Positions 40,790 through 50,706 of a stretch of 64,000 bases of DNA are shown one piece after another. The notes below the pieces were generated by a model. It made no database searches. It saw only the letters and a list, made by a program, of their open reading frames with translations, and was not told the DNA's origin. This stretch comes from Pantoea sp. SOD02 (GTDB taxonomy: Bacteria > Pseudomonadota > Gammaproteobacteria > Enterobacterales > Enterobacteriaceae). The translations under genes were made by a program, and so were the position numbers. Within the stretch, counting starts at the first letter, position 1; each line of letters starts with the position of its first letter. Location of the stretch: the NCBI RefSeq assembly GCF_024707505.1, contig NZ_CP102604.1, positions 2,170,001 through 2,234,000 on the forward strand. Direction: 5' to 3'.

Positions 40790-41836
40790 TTACAACAGCG
40801 GCTTCTCGCCGCGCTGCCATATTTTCAGAATCAACCGCTCTGCCGCCAGACTAGCGCTGTTAGTGAAGCGATCCATCATTTTACGCTTACGTGCGTAGTG
40901 CACGCCTAACACGGTGAAGCGATCCATATGCTTAATAATCAACGCATCGCTGGTGCCGATTTCATCGACCAGACCTAAATCCAGCGCCTGGCGGCCATAC
41001 CAATGCTCGCCAGTCGCCACTTTATTCAGATCAAGCGACGGACGCATCTGCTGTACGAAATCCTTAAACAGCTGATGCGTTTCATTGAGATCTTCCTGGA
41101 ATTTCTCGCGCCCTTCGTCGGTGTTTTCACCAAACAGCGTTAAGGTACGTTTGTATTGACCGGCGGTATGCAGTTCGACGTCAATATCGTTACGCTTTAA
41201 CAGGCGGTTGAAGTTAGGGATCTGCGCGACCACGCCAATCGAACCAATAATAGAAAACGGAGCGGCGACGATGCGATCCGCCACGCAAGCCATCATGTAC
41301 CCGCCGCTGGCAGCGACTTTATCCACTACAGCTGTCAATTGCAGGCCGGCATCACGCAGACGTTGCAGCTGCGAAGCCGCCAAACCGTAGCCGTGTACCA
41401 CGCCGCCTGGGCTTTCCAGACGCAGCAGCACTTCATCGCCCGGCAGCGCAACTGCCAGCACTGCGGAGATCTCTTCACGCAATGAGGTGACTTCACTCGC
41501 GTCCATGCTGCCTTTGAACTCCAGCACATACAGCGTGGGCTTCAGCGTCTCGCTCACGCCCGCTTTGGCATTGCGTTTATCGGCTTTCGCCTTTTGTTTC
41601 TCTTCTTTCTTATGCTGCTTGAGCCACACTTTTTGCGCCTGTGGCTTCATTTTGGCGAGCTGCAGATCTTCCTTCATCTCACGATAATCATCATCAAGAT
41701 GCGTCAAACGCAGCTGGCCGCTGCTGTGACGTTTACGCAGCGCGGCATTAAGCACAATCAGAACAATAGCTGCGATCGCCACCACCACGGTGACGGCCTT
41801 AGCCAGAAATAATCCGTAACTGGAGAAAAAATCCAT
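40790..41836 (-). CDS. sohB: SohB, inner-membrane S49-family peptidase
   Basis: 348 residues: an N-terminal membrane helix (about 10-30), a charged linker rich in Lys and Gln, and an S49 signal-peptide-peptidase-like domain with the serine motif AASGGYMMACVADRI. The lysine of the Ser-Lys dyad is probably in QYKRTLTLFGENTD. SohB was found as a suppressor of the htrA defect in E. coli; its natural substrates are unknown. It is divergent from yciK. Confidence 0.95.
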   Translation of the reverse strand: MDFFSSYGLFLAKAVTVVVAIAAIVLIVLNAALRKRHSSGQLRLTHLDDDYREMKEDLQLAKMKPQAQKVWLKQHKKEEKQKAKADKRNAKAGVSETLKPTLYVLEFKGSMDASEVTSLREEISAVLAVALPGDEVLLRLESPGGVVHGYGLAASQLQRLRDAGLQLTAVVDKVAASGGYMMACVADRIVAAPFSIIGSIGVVAQIPNFNRLLKRNDIDVELHTAGQYKRTLTLFGENTDEGREKFQEDLNETHQLFKDFVQQMRPSLDLNKVATGEHWYGRQALDLGLVDEIGTSDALIIKHMDRFTVLGVHYARKRKMMDRFTNSASLAAERLILKIWQRGEKPLL

Positions 41837-42009
41837 TCTGCCGCCTTATTAAACAGTAAATTACAACAGCTTCAAGTTTACCCGCTTTACGCGCTGTCGT
41901 CGCCTGAAATGCCCGCAGGCGGCACAGAATGCGAGGCTAAGCGATTGCACCGCGCGGCAAATTCAGGCATAAAGCCAAAAACCTCCTGACCCGAGCAAAG
42001 GACATCGCT

Positions 42010-42774
42010 GTGCATTATCAACCGAAAAGCGATCTGCTGGAAAATCGCATCATTCTCGTCACCGGCGCTTCCGACGGCATTGGCCGTGAAGCAGCGTTGA
42101 CCTATGCGCGCTACGGCGCGCGCGTCATCCTGCTGGGACGCAACGCCGACTCGCTGCAGAAAACTGAGCAAGCCATCAACCAGTTAAACAAGCAGCCTGC
42201 GTCTTCTTTATTACTGGATCTGGCTGAAGCCACGCCAGAAAGCTGCCAGCAGCTGGCCGATCAGGTCGCTGCTCTGGTGCCGCGTCTGGATGGCGTGCTG
42301 CACAACGCCGGCATTCTGGGCGAGATTGTGCCGCTGGAAGAACTCGATCCGCAGATCTGGCGTGACGTGATGCAAATTAACCTTGATGCCACCTTCTATT
42401 TAACCCAGGCATTACTGCCGCTGCTGCTGCAATCGGATGCCGGATCGCTGGTATTTACCACCTCCAGCGTGGGCCGCACCGGACGTGCCGGCTGGGGCGC
42501 GTATGCGGTTTCGAAGTTTGCCACTGAAGGCATGATGCAGGTACTGGCAGACGAGTATAGAAACCGTCATCTGCGAGTGAACTGCATCAATCCTGGCGGC
42601 ACGCGCACCAAAATGCGCGCCAGCGCCTTCCCGGAAGAGGATGCCAATTTACTCAAAACCCCGGCTGATTTGATGCCGCTCTACCTCTATTTAATGGGCG
42701 ATGACAGTCGTCGTAAAACCGGCACCAGTTTCGATGCGCAGCCGGGACGTAAAGCGGGGCCAGCAACCGCATGA
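42010..42774 (+). CDS. yciK: YciK, short-chain dehydrogenase/reductase
   Basis: 254 residues with the nucleotide motif TGASDGIGREAAL near residue 20, NAG (HNAGILGE) and the catalytic YxxxK in WGAYAVSKFA. It belongs to the SDR family, probably NADP-dependent; the substrate is unknown. The start follows an unclear ribosome site. It overlaps cobO by four bases (ATGA), a coupling conserved in enterobacteria. Confidence 0.93.
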   Translation: MHYQPKSDLLENRIILVTGASDGIGREAALTYARYGARVILLGRNADSLQKTEQAINQLNKQPASSLLLDLAEATPESCQQLADQVAALVPRLDGVLHNAGILGEIVPLEELDPQIWRDVMQINLDATFYLTQALLPLLLQSDAGSLVFTTSSVGRTGRAGWGAYAVSKFATEGMMQVLADEYRNRHLRVNCINPGGTRTKMRASAFPEEDANLLKTPADLMPLYLYLMGDDSRRKTGTSFDAQPGRKAGPATA

Positions 42775-43358
42775 GCGATCGCCATCAGCAACGTCAGCAG
42801 CGACTGAAAGAGCAAGTCGATGCCCGTATCGCCGCCGCCACCGAAACGCGCGGCATTTTGATGGTGTTCACCGGTAACGGCAAAGGCAAAACCACCGCCG
42901 CTTTCGGCACCGCGTTGCGCGCCTGTGGGCATGGTAAAAAAGTGGCGGCGGTTCAGTTTATTAAAGGCGAATGGCCAAACGGTGAACGCAACTTGCTGGA
43001 GCAGCACGGCGTCGAATTTCAGGTGATGTCTACCGGTTTTACCTGGGATACGCAGAACCGCGAGACCGATACCGCCGCCTGTCAGTTGGTGTGGCAGCAG
43101 GCGCGTCGCATGTTGGCCGATGACAGCGTCGATCTGGTGATTCTGGATGAAATCACTTACATGGTGAGCATGGATTATCTGGATTTAAATGAGTTGGTGG
43201 ATGTGCTGAACCAGCGCCCTGCACAGCAAAGCGTGATTATTACTGGTCGCGGCTGCCATCGTACGTTACTGGATTTGGCGGATACCGTGACGGAAATGCG
43301 TCCGGTGAAGCATGCGTTCGATGCGGGAATTCAGGCACAGCAAGGAATAGACTGGTAA
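42771..43358 (+). CDS. cobO: Cob(I)alamin adenosyltransferase, BtuR/CobO type
   Basis: 195 residues with the P-loop GNGKGKTT (35-42) and the family motifs VQFIKGEWPNGE and DEITYMVSMDYLDL. It transfers adenosyl from ATP to reduced corrinoid to make adenosylcobalamin. E. coli BtuR is 196 residues. No cobalamin synthesis genes are near, so it likely serves salvage. Confidence 0.95.
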   Translation: MSDRHQQRQQRLKEQVDARIAAATETRGILMVFTGNGKGKTTAAFGTALRACGHGKKVAAVQFIKGEWPNGERNLLEQHGVEFQVMSTGFTWDTQNRETDTAACQLVWQQARRMLADDSVDLVILDEITYMVSMDYLDLNELVDVLNQRPAQQSVIITGRGCHRTLLDLADTVTEMRPVKHAFDAGIQAQQGIDW

Positions 43359-43362
43359 AACG

Positions 43363-43387
43363 CTGACGCCGCAAATTACGGCGTCAG
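43363..43387. terminator. Hairpin between convergent cobO and rluB
   Basis: Perfect nine-base arms CTGACGCCG and CGGCGTCAG around CAAATTA in the gap between two convergent genes. There is no long T run on either side, so efficiency is uncertain. Confidence 0.5.
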
Positions 43388-43395
43388 GTTTCGCA

Positions 43396-44271
43396 TCAGG
43401 AACCGCGTTTGGTGTTATTACGACGCGGATTGTTGCTCACCACACCGTGACGTTTTACCGCACGACGGATTTGGTTAGCCTTGGTGCGACGACGATCCTT
43501 TTCGACGGCAACTTTAGTCACCGTCTCTTCCGGCATACTGACTAACGTACGCAGATAGTTGACCGCCGGTAATTCCATCTCGATCCAGCCACCGCGTGGC
43601 AGGCCTTTCGGCAACTGGATATCACCGTAACGCACACGCATCAGTCGGCTAACCTGCACGCCGACCGCTTCCCATAGACGACGCACTTCGCGGTTACGTC
43701 CTTCGGTCAGGGTCACGTTGTACCATTGGTTAATGCCTTCGCCACCAGCAAACTTAATGGTTTTGAACGATGCCGGGCCATCTTCCAACTGCACGCCTTT
43801 GCTCAGCTGACGGATTTTATCGTCATCGACTTCACCAAACACGCGAACCGCATATTCACGCTCAACTTCACGGCTTGGGTGCATCAGACGGTTAGCCAGT
43901 TCGCCATCGGTGGTGAACAGCATCAAACCGCAGGTATTCACATCCAGACGACCAACGGCAATCCAGCGTGAACCACGCAGACGCGGCAGACGATCAAACA
44001 CGGTTGGACGCCCTTCCGGATCGTTACGCGTGCAGAGTTCACCTTCCGGTTTGTAATATGCCAGTACGCGGCACACTTCGGTCGCCGACTCAGCGATAGA
44101 CACCAGATGGCCATCAATACGAATTTTCAGGGATTTATCACTTTCAACACGATCGCCAAGCGTCGCCAGTTTGCCGTCAACGCTGACGCGTCCGGCTGAA
44201 ATCATGGTTTCGATTTCGCGACGCGAACCGTGACCGGCGCGCGCTAATACTTTCTGTAATTTTTCGCTCAT
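43396..44271 (-). CDS. rluB: Ribosomal large subunit pseudouridine synthase B
   Basis: 291 residues, the E. coli length. It converts U2605 of 23S rRNA to pseudouridine. An N-terminal S4 RNA-binding domain ([20 protein letters not shown]) precedes the RsuA-type catalytic domain, with active-site Asp in [10 protein letters not shown]. The C-terminus is basic ([16 protein letters not shown]). An ATG 21 codons upstream is rejected in favour of MSEKLQKV. Confidence 0.96.
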   Translation of the reverse strand: MSEKLQKVLARAGHGSRREIETMISAGRVSVDGKLATLGDRVESDKSLKIRIDGHLVSIAESATEVCRVLAYYKPEGELCTRNDPEGRPTVFDRLPRLRGSRWIAVGRLDVNTCGLMLFTTDGELANRLMHPSREVEREYAVRVFGEVDDDKIRQLSKGVQLEDGPASFKTIKFAGGEGINQWYNVTLTEGRNREVRRLWEAVGVQVSRLMRVRYGDIQLPKGLPRGGWIEMELPAVNYLRTLVSMPEETVTKVAVEKDRRRTKANQIRRAVKRHGVVSNNPRRNNTKRGS

Positions 44272-45073
44272 GGAGCCTCGTTGTCGCCTTCCCAGGCGTC
44301 GTGGTAAGAAGAGGTACGATACAGGGATTACCAATTCCCATATCAGAATCTGTTACCGCTCTGCATCGCTGTTGCAATCTCAGACGGCCCGCGATTTTAC
44401 ACTAACGCAAGTTTTGTTAACACCTTTTCCTTTGCTGCCGATAACAGAGGGTCCGTTAAAAACGGCTTAATTAGCACCACGGCAATAAACATTCAGCTGA
44501 CTGATACATCGATCTCCTTTTCGTCATCAGCATTCACACCAAGTCACTGAAATATTGTCATTTGCCCCTCACCTCTCTCACCTGAATCAGCCCCCAACTT
44601 AAGCCCCCTGATACATTAGCGCTTCGCAAGACTGCGAGGGCAGTGTTGCGCGCCACGCTTAAGGATAATCACAAACTTTAAATCTAGTTAAAAATCACAA
44701 AACAGCATAAAACACTATTTAATGGCGTTAAATAAGCCCTTTCCCGGCAATAAATATAAATTGATAGTTTATTGGCACTACAGGTTGGATTAAGTCTGTA
44801 TTTTTGTATTTTTTGATTAATATTAAATTTGATGAATTGTTCTGAAGAAAAAACTGTGTAAAATTTAAGCCTGAAATCCAGTGAGTCGTCATAATAACAT
44901 AGCTTTTATTTACTATTTATATTCGTTCAACTAACAAACCATTAACGAACACTGTGTAATTTCACTGATATTATAAACCGGCGCGCGCGGGATTTGACGC
45001 GTTTATTCATTTACGGAATGAATTTAATTTGCATGTCGAAAGTCTTCACCAGGGATTTTACGGGCATGCTTTA
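44272..45073. other. AT-rich intergenic region upstream of a lipoprotein gene
   Basis: About 800 bases. The first 200 would hold the rluB promoter. From about 44660 to 45020 the sequence is strongly AT-rich with many A and T runs, a typical site for H-NS type silencing. No credible frame, RNA gene or repeat was found. E. coli has yciQ in this interval; it is absent here. Confidence 0.5.
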
Positions 45074-45745
45074 ATGAAGATCACTGCCATGAAAACCTCT
45101 CTGCTTTGGCCTGCGCTTGCTGCGCTGGCACTGAGCGGTTGTTCCGTGGGCCACACTGAGTACAGTCGTACTGCGATGCAACACGTTGATATGAGCGTGA
45201 CTGGCATCCCGACTGTACTGGGTTTAGGCATCCTCGGCACAACCATTCCTTTGACGCCAGAATACAGCCTGACGGCGGCGCACGTGGCAAAAACCGCCGT
45301 GCAGCGCGTGAAGGCTTATCATCCCTATTGCGACGTCGCGATTATTTATCATAAGAATAGCCCAGAAACGCTGGCTAAATTCCGCAGCGGTGCGATTGGT
45401 GAACCGATTAAAATGTACGGTTACAGCTTTATTTCCGCTATGCCGGTGGAATCGAGCGGCGTTAATTTAGCGCGTACCGCAATTACCAATAAATGGAATA
45501 AAAAGCCCTGCATGGCGATGGCATCAAATGCTGGTGTTGTGCAAGGAATGTCAGGTGGCGCGGTATATAATGCTGACCAAACTATTGGCGGCGTGATTGT
45601 CGGTTACAGCCACGAAATATCTAACGTGCGCAGCAAGAAAGTCATTTTAAAAGATGTCTCGCTGTATATTCCGTACGGGGATTTCAAAAATTGGCTGGAA
45701 TCCAATATTGGTCAGACGCAGAACGCCACGCCTGACCATGCATAA
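45074..45745 (+). CDS. Lipoprotein with trypsin-like peptidase motifs
   Basis: 223 residues. A lipoprotein signal peptide ends at the lipobox LSGC with Cys23. The rest carries motifs of a trypsin-like serine peptidase: SLTAAHVAK (His70), YCDVAII (Asp87) and GVVQGMSGGAVYNADQTIGG (Ser160). The His-Asp distance is short for this fold, so activity is uncertain. Two other cysteines (86 and 146) could form a disulfide. A second ATG at 45089 is also possible. It follows an AT-rich region and ends next to yciO, with which it converges. It is absent at this site in E. coli; its function is unknown. Confidence 0.7.
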   Translation: MKITAMKTSLLWPALAALALSGCSVGHTEYSRTAMQHVDMSVTGIPTVLGLGILGTTIPLTPEYSLTAAHVAKTAVQRVKAYHPYCDVAIIYHKNSPETLAKFRSGAIGEPIKMYGYSFISAMPVESSGVNLARTAITNKWNKKPCMAMASNAGVVQGMSGGAVYNADQTIGGVIVGYSHEISNVRSKKVILKDVSLYIPYGDFKNWLESNIGQTQNATPDHA

Positions 45746-46366
45746 TTACTCGAACGGGCGCGTGTCACCGACGCCTTCGCGTACCACTACTGGCGCATCG
45801 CTGGTGAGATCGATCACCGTGGTCGGCTGCTGTCCCAGCGTGCCGCCATCGATGATCAGATCCACCAGCTTGCCAATGCTGTACTGAATTTCTTCCGGAT
45901 CGGATTCGGTAAAATCGTTGCCCGGCAACATCAGCGAAGTCGACATCATTGGTTCGTTGAGGCGCTCCAATATTGCCAGCGCTACCGGATTGGACGGCAC
46001 GCGCAGACCGATGGTTTTACGTTTGTCATTCATCAAACGACGCGGCACTTCTTTCGTCGCCTTCAAAATGAAGGTGTAATTGCCCGGCGTATTATTTTTC
46101 AGGATGCGAAACGCGGAGTTATCCACCTGCGCGTAAGTCGATAGCTCCGACAAATCGCGACACATCAGCGTGAAGTTATGATTGCCATCCAATTGGCGAA
46201 TGCGACAAATGCGCTCCATGGCATTTTTCTCTTCCAGACGACAACCCAGCGCATAGCCAGAATCGGTTGGATAAACAATCACGCTGCCTTTGTTCAGATA
46301 ATCAACGGCCTGATTCACCAGGCGCGGCTGCGGATTGTCGGGATGAATGTGAAAATATTGACTCAT
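45746..46366 (-). CDS. yciO: YciO, Sua5/YciO/YrdC-family protein
   Basis: 206 residues with the Sua5/YrdC fold: YPTDSGYALGC, KNNTPGNYTFILKATKEVPRR and TIGLRVPSNPVAL. YrdC/TsaC make threonylcarbamoyl-AMP for tRNA modification; YciO is a paralogue whose in vivo role is unclear. Its stop abuts the lipoprotein stop. It is 12 bases downstream of rnm, in one operon as in E. coli. Confidence 0.95.
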   Translation of the reverse strand: MSQYFHIHPDNPQPRLVNQAVDYLNKGSVIVYPTDSGYALGCRLEEKNAMERICRIRQLDGNHNFTLMCRDLSELSTYAQVDNSAFRILKNNTPGNYTFILKATKEVPRRLMNDKRKTIGLRVPSNPVALAILERLNEPMMSTSLMLPGNDFTESDPEEIQYSIGKLVDLIIDGGTLGQQPTTVIDLTSDAPVVVREGVGDTRPFE

Positions 46367-46378
46367 AAAAACCTCATA

Positions 46379-47263
46379 TCACCTGTCTGCAACAGCAATG
46401 CTGGGCGCCAACTCGGGGAAGCGTTCCCAAACCGGCTCCACGCCGCCCGGTAACCATAACTTGCGTCCCAGTTCTATCCACGGACAAGGTTGGTGAAAAT
46501 CTGATCCCTGCGACCCGGCTAACTGATGGTCACGCGCATAGGTTGCCAGCTGCGTGCGCTCGTTTGGCGCTTGCTGACACTGCGCGACTTCCATGGCATC
46601 GCCGCCCACGTCGGCAAAATGCGCAATCAGCCGCTTTAACCATTTAGCCGACAAACCATAACGACCGGGATGCGCCAAAACGGCATAGCCGCCAGAATGA
46701 TGAATAGCATCAATGGCTTGTTTAATTGTACACCATTGCGGAGGCACGTAGCCGGTTTTCCCGCGCGCCAGATAATTCTTGAACACCTGCGCCATATTAT
46801 CGGCTTTGCCAATCTCCACCAGATAACGCGCAAAATGGCCACGTGTAATCAGCCCACCTTGCGCCAGACGTTGGGCTCCGGCCAGCGCATCAGGAATACG
46901 CGCGCGCTCAAGGCGTTCGGCAATTTGCTGTGCACGACCCACACGTGTCTGATGCTGTTGCGCGAGGAATTCAGTCAGCGCGGGATGCTGGCAATCGACA
47001 TTCAGCCCCACAATGTGGATTTCGTGGTTTTCCCATAAGGTTGACGCTTCTAAACCGGCTAGCACGCGGATCGGCAGATCCTGTTGCACCACTGCCGCCT
47101 GCGCTTCTGCCACGCCCGCCACCGTGTCGTGATCGGTGATCGCCAGCACGCCGACTTTCATCTCAACCGCACGCTGCACCAGCGCGGTCGGCGTTAATAA
47201 GCCGTCAGAAGCCAGCGTATGGCTGTGTAAATCATAAAGGGGAAAACGAGCGATGTCCGACAA
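46379..47263 (-). CDS. rnm: RNase AM (Rnm/TrpH), PHP-domain 5'-3' exonuclease
   Basis: 294 residues of the PHP family with metal-binding histidines and acids in YDLHSHTLASDGLL, ITDHDTV, GYAVLAHPGRYG and SDFHQPCPW. In E. coli the protein (YciV, TrpH) removes 5' nucleotides from RNAs, including ribosomal RNA precursors, and also hydrolyses 3',5'-bisphosphonucleotides. It lies divergent from the trp operon, whose promoter starts 67 bases from its ATG. Confidence 0.94.
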   Translation of the reverse strand: MSDIARFPLYDLHSHTLASDGLLTPTALVQRAVEMKVGVLAITDHDTVAGVAEAQAAVVQQDLPIRVLAGLEASTLWENHEIHIVGLNVDCQHPALTEFLAQQHQTRVGRAQQIAERLERARIPDALAGAQRLAQGGLITRGHFARYLVEIGKADNMAQVFKNYLARGKTGYVPPQWCTIKQAIDAIHHSGGYAVLAHPGRYGLSAKWLKRLIAHFADVGGDAMEVAQCQQAPNERTQLATYARDHQLAGSQGSDFHQPCPWIELGRKLWLPGGVEPVWERFPELAPSIAVADR

Positions 47264-47330
47264 GATAACTCCAGCAACTGCATAAACCGGCAGGCATGAT
47301 AACGATTTTGTCCCTGGCTGAAAAAGGGTA

Positions 47331-47364
47331 TTGACATTTTTCGCCCGAACCAGTTAACTAGTAC
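47331..47364 (+). promoter_or_regulatory. trp operon promoter and TrpR operator
   Basis: A consensus -35 TTGACA and -10 TTAACT are 17 bases apart. The operator GAACCAGTTAACTAGTAC covers the -10 and is close to that of E. coli (CTAGTTAACTAG core, one change). TrpR bound to tryptophan would block initiation. The first transcribed bases are near 47367. Confidence 0.93.
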
Positions 47365-47393
47365 ACAAGTTCACACGTAACGGGTATTTAATC

Positions 47394-47477
47394 ATGACTA
47401 TTTTCGGTACGCTTTTAAATGGTTGGTGGCGCGAAGATCCCTTTATCGGGCGACATCGTCGTGCACAACTCGCGTAA
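47394..47477 (+). CDS. trpL: trp operon leader peptide
   Basis: A 27-residue frame beginning MTIFGTLLNGWWREDP, with two tandem Trp codons at positions 11-12. The E. coli leader is only 14 residues, so this one is long. It lies between the promoter and the attenuator. Ribosome stalling at the Trp codons when charged tRNA is short would favour the antiterminator form of the leader RNA. A weak ribosome site (GGGTAT) precedes it. Confidence 0.92.
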   Translation: MTIFGTLLNGWWREDPFIGRHRRAQLA

Positions 47478-47498
47478 CCGCAGTGCAGATTGATACCT

Positions 47499-47526
47499 AA
47501 GCCCGCCACCGAGCGGGCTTTTTTTT
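47499..47526 (+). terminator. trp attenuator
   Basis: GCCCGC and GCGGGC arms around a CACCGA loop are followed by eight T. It lies after trpL and before trpE, the standard place for a leader attenuator. Confidence 0.93.
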
Positions 47527-47549
47527 GAGCGAAATTCAGAGAATCCATT

Positions 47550-49112
47550 ATGGCTATTGCGAAACCTACATTGAAGTTGATAACCGGTACCGCGCCCTAC
47601 CGCGAAGATCCGGCCGCAGTGTTTCATCAGTTATGCGGCGCACGTCCAGCAACTCTGCTGCTTGAATCCGCTGATATCGACAGCAAACAAAACCTGAAAA
47701 GCCTGTTAATCGTCGATAGCGCACTGCGCGTCAGCGCGTTGGGCAACATCGTCACCATCAAAGCGCTGTCGGAAAATGGTCGCGCCATCTTGCCGCTGCT
47801 AGACGAAGCGCTGCCACCTGAAGTGCGCATCGATGTGCGCCCCGATGGCCGCGAGCTGCATTTCACTCAGCCGCAAGGTATGCAGGACGAAGATTCGCGC
47901 CTGAAGGCCCTTTCCGTCTTTGATGCGCTGCGCCTGATCCCGCAACTGGTGAACAGCCCGGAAGAAGAACGCGAAGCGATGCTGCTCGGTGGCTTGTTTG
48001 CCTACGACCTGGTGGCGGGTTTCGAAGATCTGCCGGAGCTGCGTAACGAACAGCGTTGCCCTGATTACTGCTTCTATTTGGCCGAAACTTTACTGGTGAT
48101 CGACCACCAGCAACGCACTGCGCGTCTGCAGGCCAGCTTGTTCAGCCCATCGACCAGCGAGTTCCAGCGTCTGCAAGGCCGCATTGAACAACTGCGCGGC
48201 CAAATGACGCAAGCTGCGCCAGCATTGCCGGTCCAGCGCGTCGAGCAAATGACGCTGAGCACCAGTCAAAGCGACGAAGAGTATTGCAACGTGGTGCGTG
48301 AGATGCAGGAAGCGATTCGCATCGGCGAAATCTTCCAGGTTGTCCCTTCGCGTCGCTTCTCGCTGCCGTGTCCTTCTCCACTGGCCGCTTACGACACGCT
48401 GAAAAACAGCAACCCAAGCCCTTATATGTTCTTTATGCAGGATCAGGACTTCGCATTGTTTGGCGCCTCGCCAGAAAGCTCACTGAAATATGACGCGACC
48501 TCGCGCCAGATTGAGATCTACCCGATTGCCGGAACCCGTCCACGCGGCCGCCATGCTGATGGCTCGCTGGATCGCGATCTCGACAGCCGCATCGAACTGG
48601 AAATGCGCACCGACCATAAAGAGATGGCCGAGCACTTGATGCTGGTGGATTTGGCGCGTAACGATTTGGCGCGCATCTGCGTGCCGGGCAGCCGCTACGT
48701 GGCTGACCTGACCAAAGTGGACCGCTACTCGTTCGTGATGCATCTGGTGTCACGCGTGGTCGGCACGCTGCGCGCAGATCTCGACGTGCTGCACGCGTAC
48801 CGCGCCTGCATGAACATGGGCACGTTGAGTGGCGCACCGAAAGTGCGTGCGATGCAGCTGATTGCCGGGAAAGAAGGTACGCGTCGCGGCAGTTACGGCG
48901 GTGCAGTCGGCTATTTCACCGCTAACGGCGATCTGGATACCTGCATCGTTATCCGCTCTGCGTGGGTCGAAGACGGCGTCGCCACCGTGCAAGCCGGCGC
49001 TGGTGTGGTGCTGGATTCACAGCCACAGGCAGAAGCGGACGAGAGCCGCAACAAAGCGCGCGCGGTACTGCGTGCCATCGCAACAGCCCATCACTGCAAG
49101 GAGATTTTCTGA
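47550..49112 (+). CDS. trpE: Anthranilate synthase component I
   Basis: 520 residues. It converts chorismate to anthranilate with TrpG. Conserved motifs are GTRPRGR, the acidic metal-binding [20 protein letters not shown], the RNDLARIC loop and the C-terminal SGAPKVRAM and GGAVGYF. The feedback site near the N-terminus ([10 protein letters not shown]) is intact, so inhibition by tryptophan is expected. It overlaps trpG by one base. Confidence 0.98.
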   Translation: MAIAKPTLKLITGTAPYREDPAAVFHQLCGARPATLLLESADIDSKQNLKSLLIVDSALRVSALGNIVTIKALSENGRAILPLLDEALPPEVRIDVRPDGRELHFTQPQGMQDEDSRLKALSVFDALRLIPQLVNSPEEEREAMLLGGLFAYDLVAGFEDLPELRNEQRCPDYCFYLAETLLVIDHQQRTARLQASLFSPSTSEFQRLQGRIEQLRGQMTQAAPALPVQRVEQMTLSTSQSDEEYCNVVREMQEAIRIGEIFQVVPSRRFSLPCPSPLAAYDTLKNSNPSPYMFFMQDQDFALFGASPESSLKYDATSRQIEIYPIAGTRPRGRHADGSLDRDLDSRIELEMRTDHKEMAEHLMLVDLARNDLARICVPGSRYVADLTKVDRYSFVMHLVSRVVGTLRADLDVLHAYRACMNMGTLSGAPKVRAMQLIAGKEGTRRGSYGGAVGYFTANGDLDTCIVIRSAWVEDGVATVQAGAGVVLDSQPQAEADESRNKARAVLRAIATAHHCKEIF

Positions 49113-49693
49113 TGGCCGATATCCTGCTGCTCGATAACATCGACTCCTTTACTTACAACCTCGTTGATCAGCTGCGTACTTTCGGCCACAACGTGGTGAT
49201 TTACCGCAACAACGTGCCCGCTGAAGTGCTGATTGAACGCCTGCAGCAGATGGAAAATCCGATTCTGATGCTGTCGCCGGGTCCGGGCGCGCCGAAAGAT
49301 GCCGGTTGCATGCCAGATTTACTGCAAGCGCTGCGCGGCCGCCTGCCGATTATCGGGATCTGTCTCGGTCATCAGGCGATTGTTGAAACTTACGGCGGAC
49401 ATGTCGGCCAGGCCGGCGAGATCCTGCACGGCAAAGCGTCTTCTATTACCCACGATGGCGAAGGCATGTTCGCGGGCCTGAGCAATCCACTGCCGGTGGC
49501 ACGTTATCACTCGCTGGTCGGCAGCAATACGCCAGCCGAATTGACCGTTAACGCCAGCTACAACGGCATGGTGATGGCCGTGCGCCACGATGCCGACCGT
49601 GTGTGTGGCTTCCAGTTCCACCCCGAATCCATTCTCACCACTCAGGGCGCGCGCTTGTTAGAACAGACGTTGGCCTGGGCGCTGGCGAAGTAA
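49112..49693 (+). CDS. trpG: Anthranilate synthase component II (glutamine amidotransferase)
   Basis: 193 residues: a class I glutamine amidotransferase with the nucleophile Cys in GICLGHQAI and the His-Glu pair in FHPES. It supplies ammonia to TrpE. In E. coli TrpG is fused to TrpD; here it ends in a stop and trpD is a separate gene 13 bases on. This split is usual in Serratia, Yersinia, Erwinia and Pantoea. The upstream extension of the frame is rejected, as [16 protein letters not shown] is the conserved start. Confidence 0.97.
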   Translation: MADILLLDNIDSFTYNLVDQLRTFGHNVVIYRNNVPAEVLIERLQQMENPILMLSPGPGAPKDAGCMPDLLQALRGRLPIIGICLGHQAIVETYGGHVGQAGEILHGKASSITHDGEGMFAGLSNPLPVARYHSLVGSNTPAELTVNASYNGMVMAVRHDADRVCGFQFHPESILTTQGARLLEQTLAWALAK

Positions 49694-49706
49694 TAGGGAG
49701 ATTATG

Positions 49707-50705
49707 ATGCAAACTATTCTGGAAAAACTTTATCAGTCCGAGACGCTGAGCCAGGGCGAAAGCCACCAGCTATTTAGCGCCATTATCACCGGTCAGCTGG
49801 AGCCGACGCAGTTAGCCGCCGCGCTGATCGCCATGAAAGTCCGAGGCGAACGTCCGGAAGAGATCGCTGGTGCCGCTTCCGCGTTGCTGGCCGATGCGAA
49901 ACCGTTCCCGCGTCCGGATTACACCTTTGCCGATATCGTGGGTACCGGCGGTGACGGCAGCAACAGCATCAATATTTCTACCGCCAGCGCCTTTGTCGCG
50001 GCAACTTGTGGCCTGAAAGTGGCGAAGCACGGCAATCGCAGCGTCTCCAGCAAATCGGGATCGTCCGATCTGCTGGCAGCATTTGGCATCAATCTGGATA
50101 TGCCTGCTGAGCAGGCACGCCAGGCGCTGGACGATCTCAACGTCTGCTTCCTGTTTGCCCCGCAGTACCACAGCGGTTTTCGTCACGCGATGCCAGTACG
50201 TCAGCAGTTGAAAACCCGTACGATCTTTAACGTGCTGGGGCCACTGATCAATCCCGCGCGTCCACCGCTGGCGGTGATTGGCGTGTATAGCCCGGAGCTG
50301 GTGCTGCCGATCGCTCAAACGCTGAAAGTGCTCGGCTATCAACGTGCCGCCGTGGTACACGGCGGCGGCATGGATGAAGTGGCGCTGCATAGTCCAACGC
50401 AGGTCGCTGAGCTGCGTGATGGCGAAATCACCGGCTATCAGCTGACGCCAGAAGACTTCGGTTTTGGCTTCCATGATAAAGACGCGTTGGCAGGCGGCAC
50501 GCCGGAAGAAAACCGTGACATTCTGACCCGTTTACTCCAGGGTAAAGGCCAGCCCGCCCATGAGCAGGCGGTTGCGGTGAACGTCGCAATGTTACTGAAA
50601 GTGTTCGGAAATGAAGATTTGCGCGACAACGCACAACGCGCCATCGCTGCCATTCGCAGCGGACAGGCCTACGAGCGCGTTGTCGCTCTGGCAGCGAGAG
50701 GATGA
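49707..50705 (+). CDS. trpD: Anthranilate phosphoribosyltransferase
   Basis: 332 residues. It joins anthranilate to phosphoribosyl pyrophosphate. Motifs are [14 protein letters not shown] (PRPP site), [17 protein letters not shown] and the anthranilate-binding region near [16 protein letters not shown]. An ATG directly before this one is possible, but the GGGAG site is better spaced here. It overlaps no gene; trpC starts one base later. Confidence 0.97.
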   Translation: MQTILEKLYQSETLSQGESHQLFSAIITGQLEPTQLAAALIAMKVRGERPEEIAGAASALLADAKPFPRPDYTFADIVGTGGDGSNSINISTASAFVAATCGLKVAKHGNRSVSSKSGSSDLLAAFGINLDMPAEQARQALDDLNVCFLFAPQYHSGFRHAMPVRQQLKTRTIFNVLGPLINPARPPLAVIGVYSPELVLPIAQTLKVLGYQRAAVVHGGGMDEVALHSPTQVAELRDGEITGYQLTPEDFGFGFHDKDALAGGTPEENRDILTRLLQGKGQPAHEQAVAVNVAMLLKVFGNEDLRDNAQRAIAAIRSGQAYERVVALAARG

Positions 50706-50706
50706 G

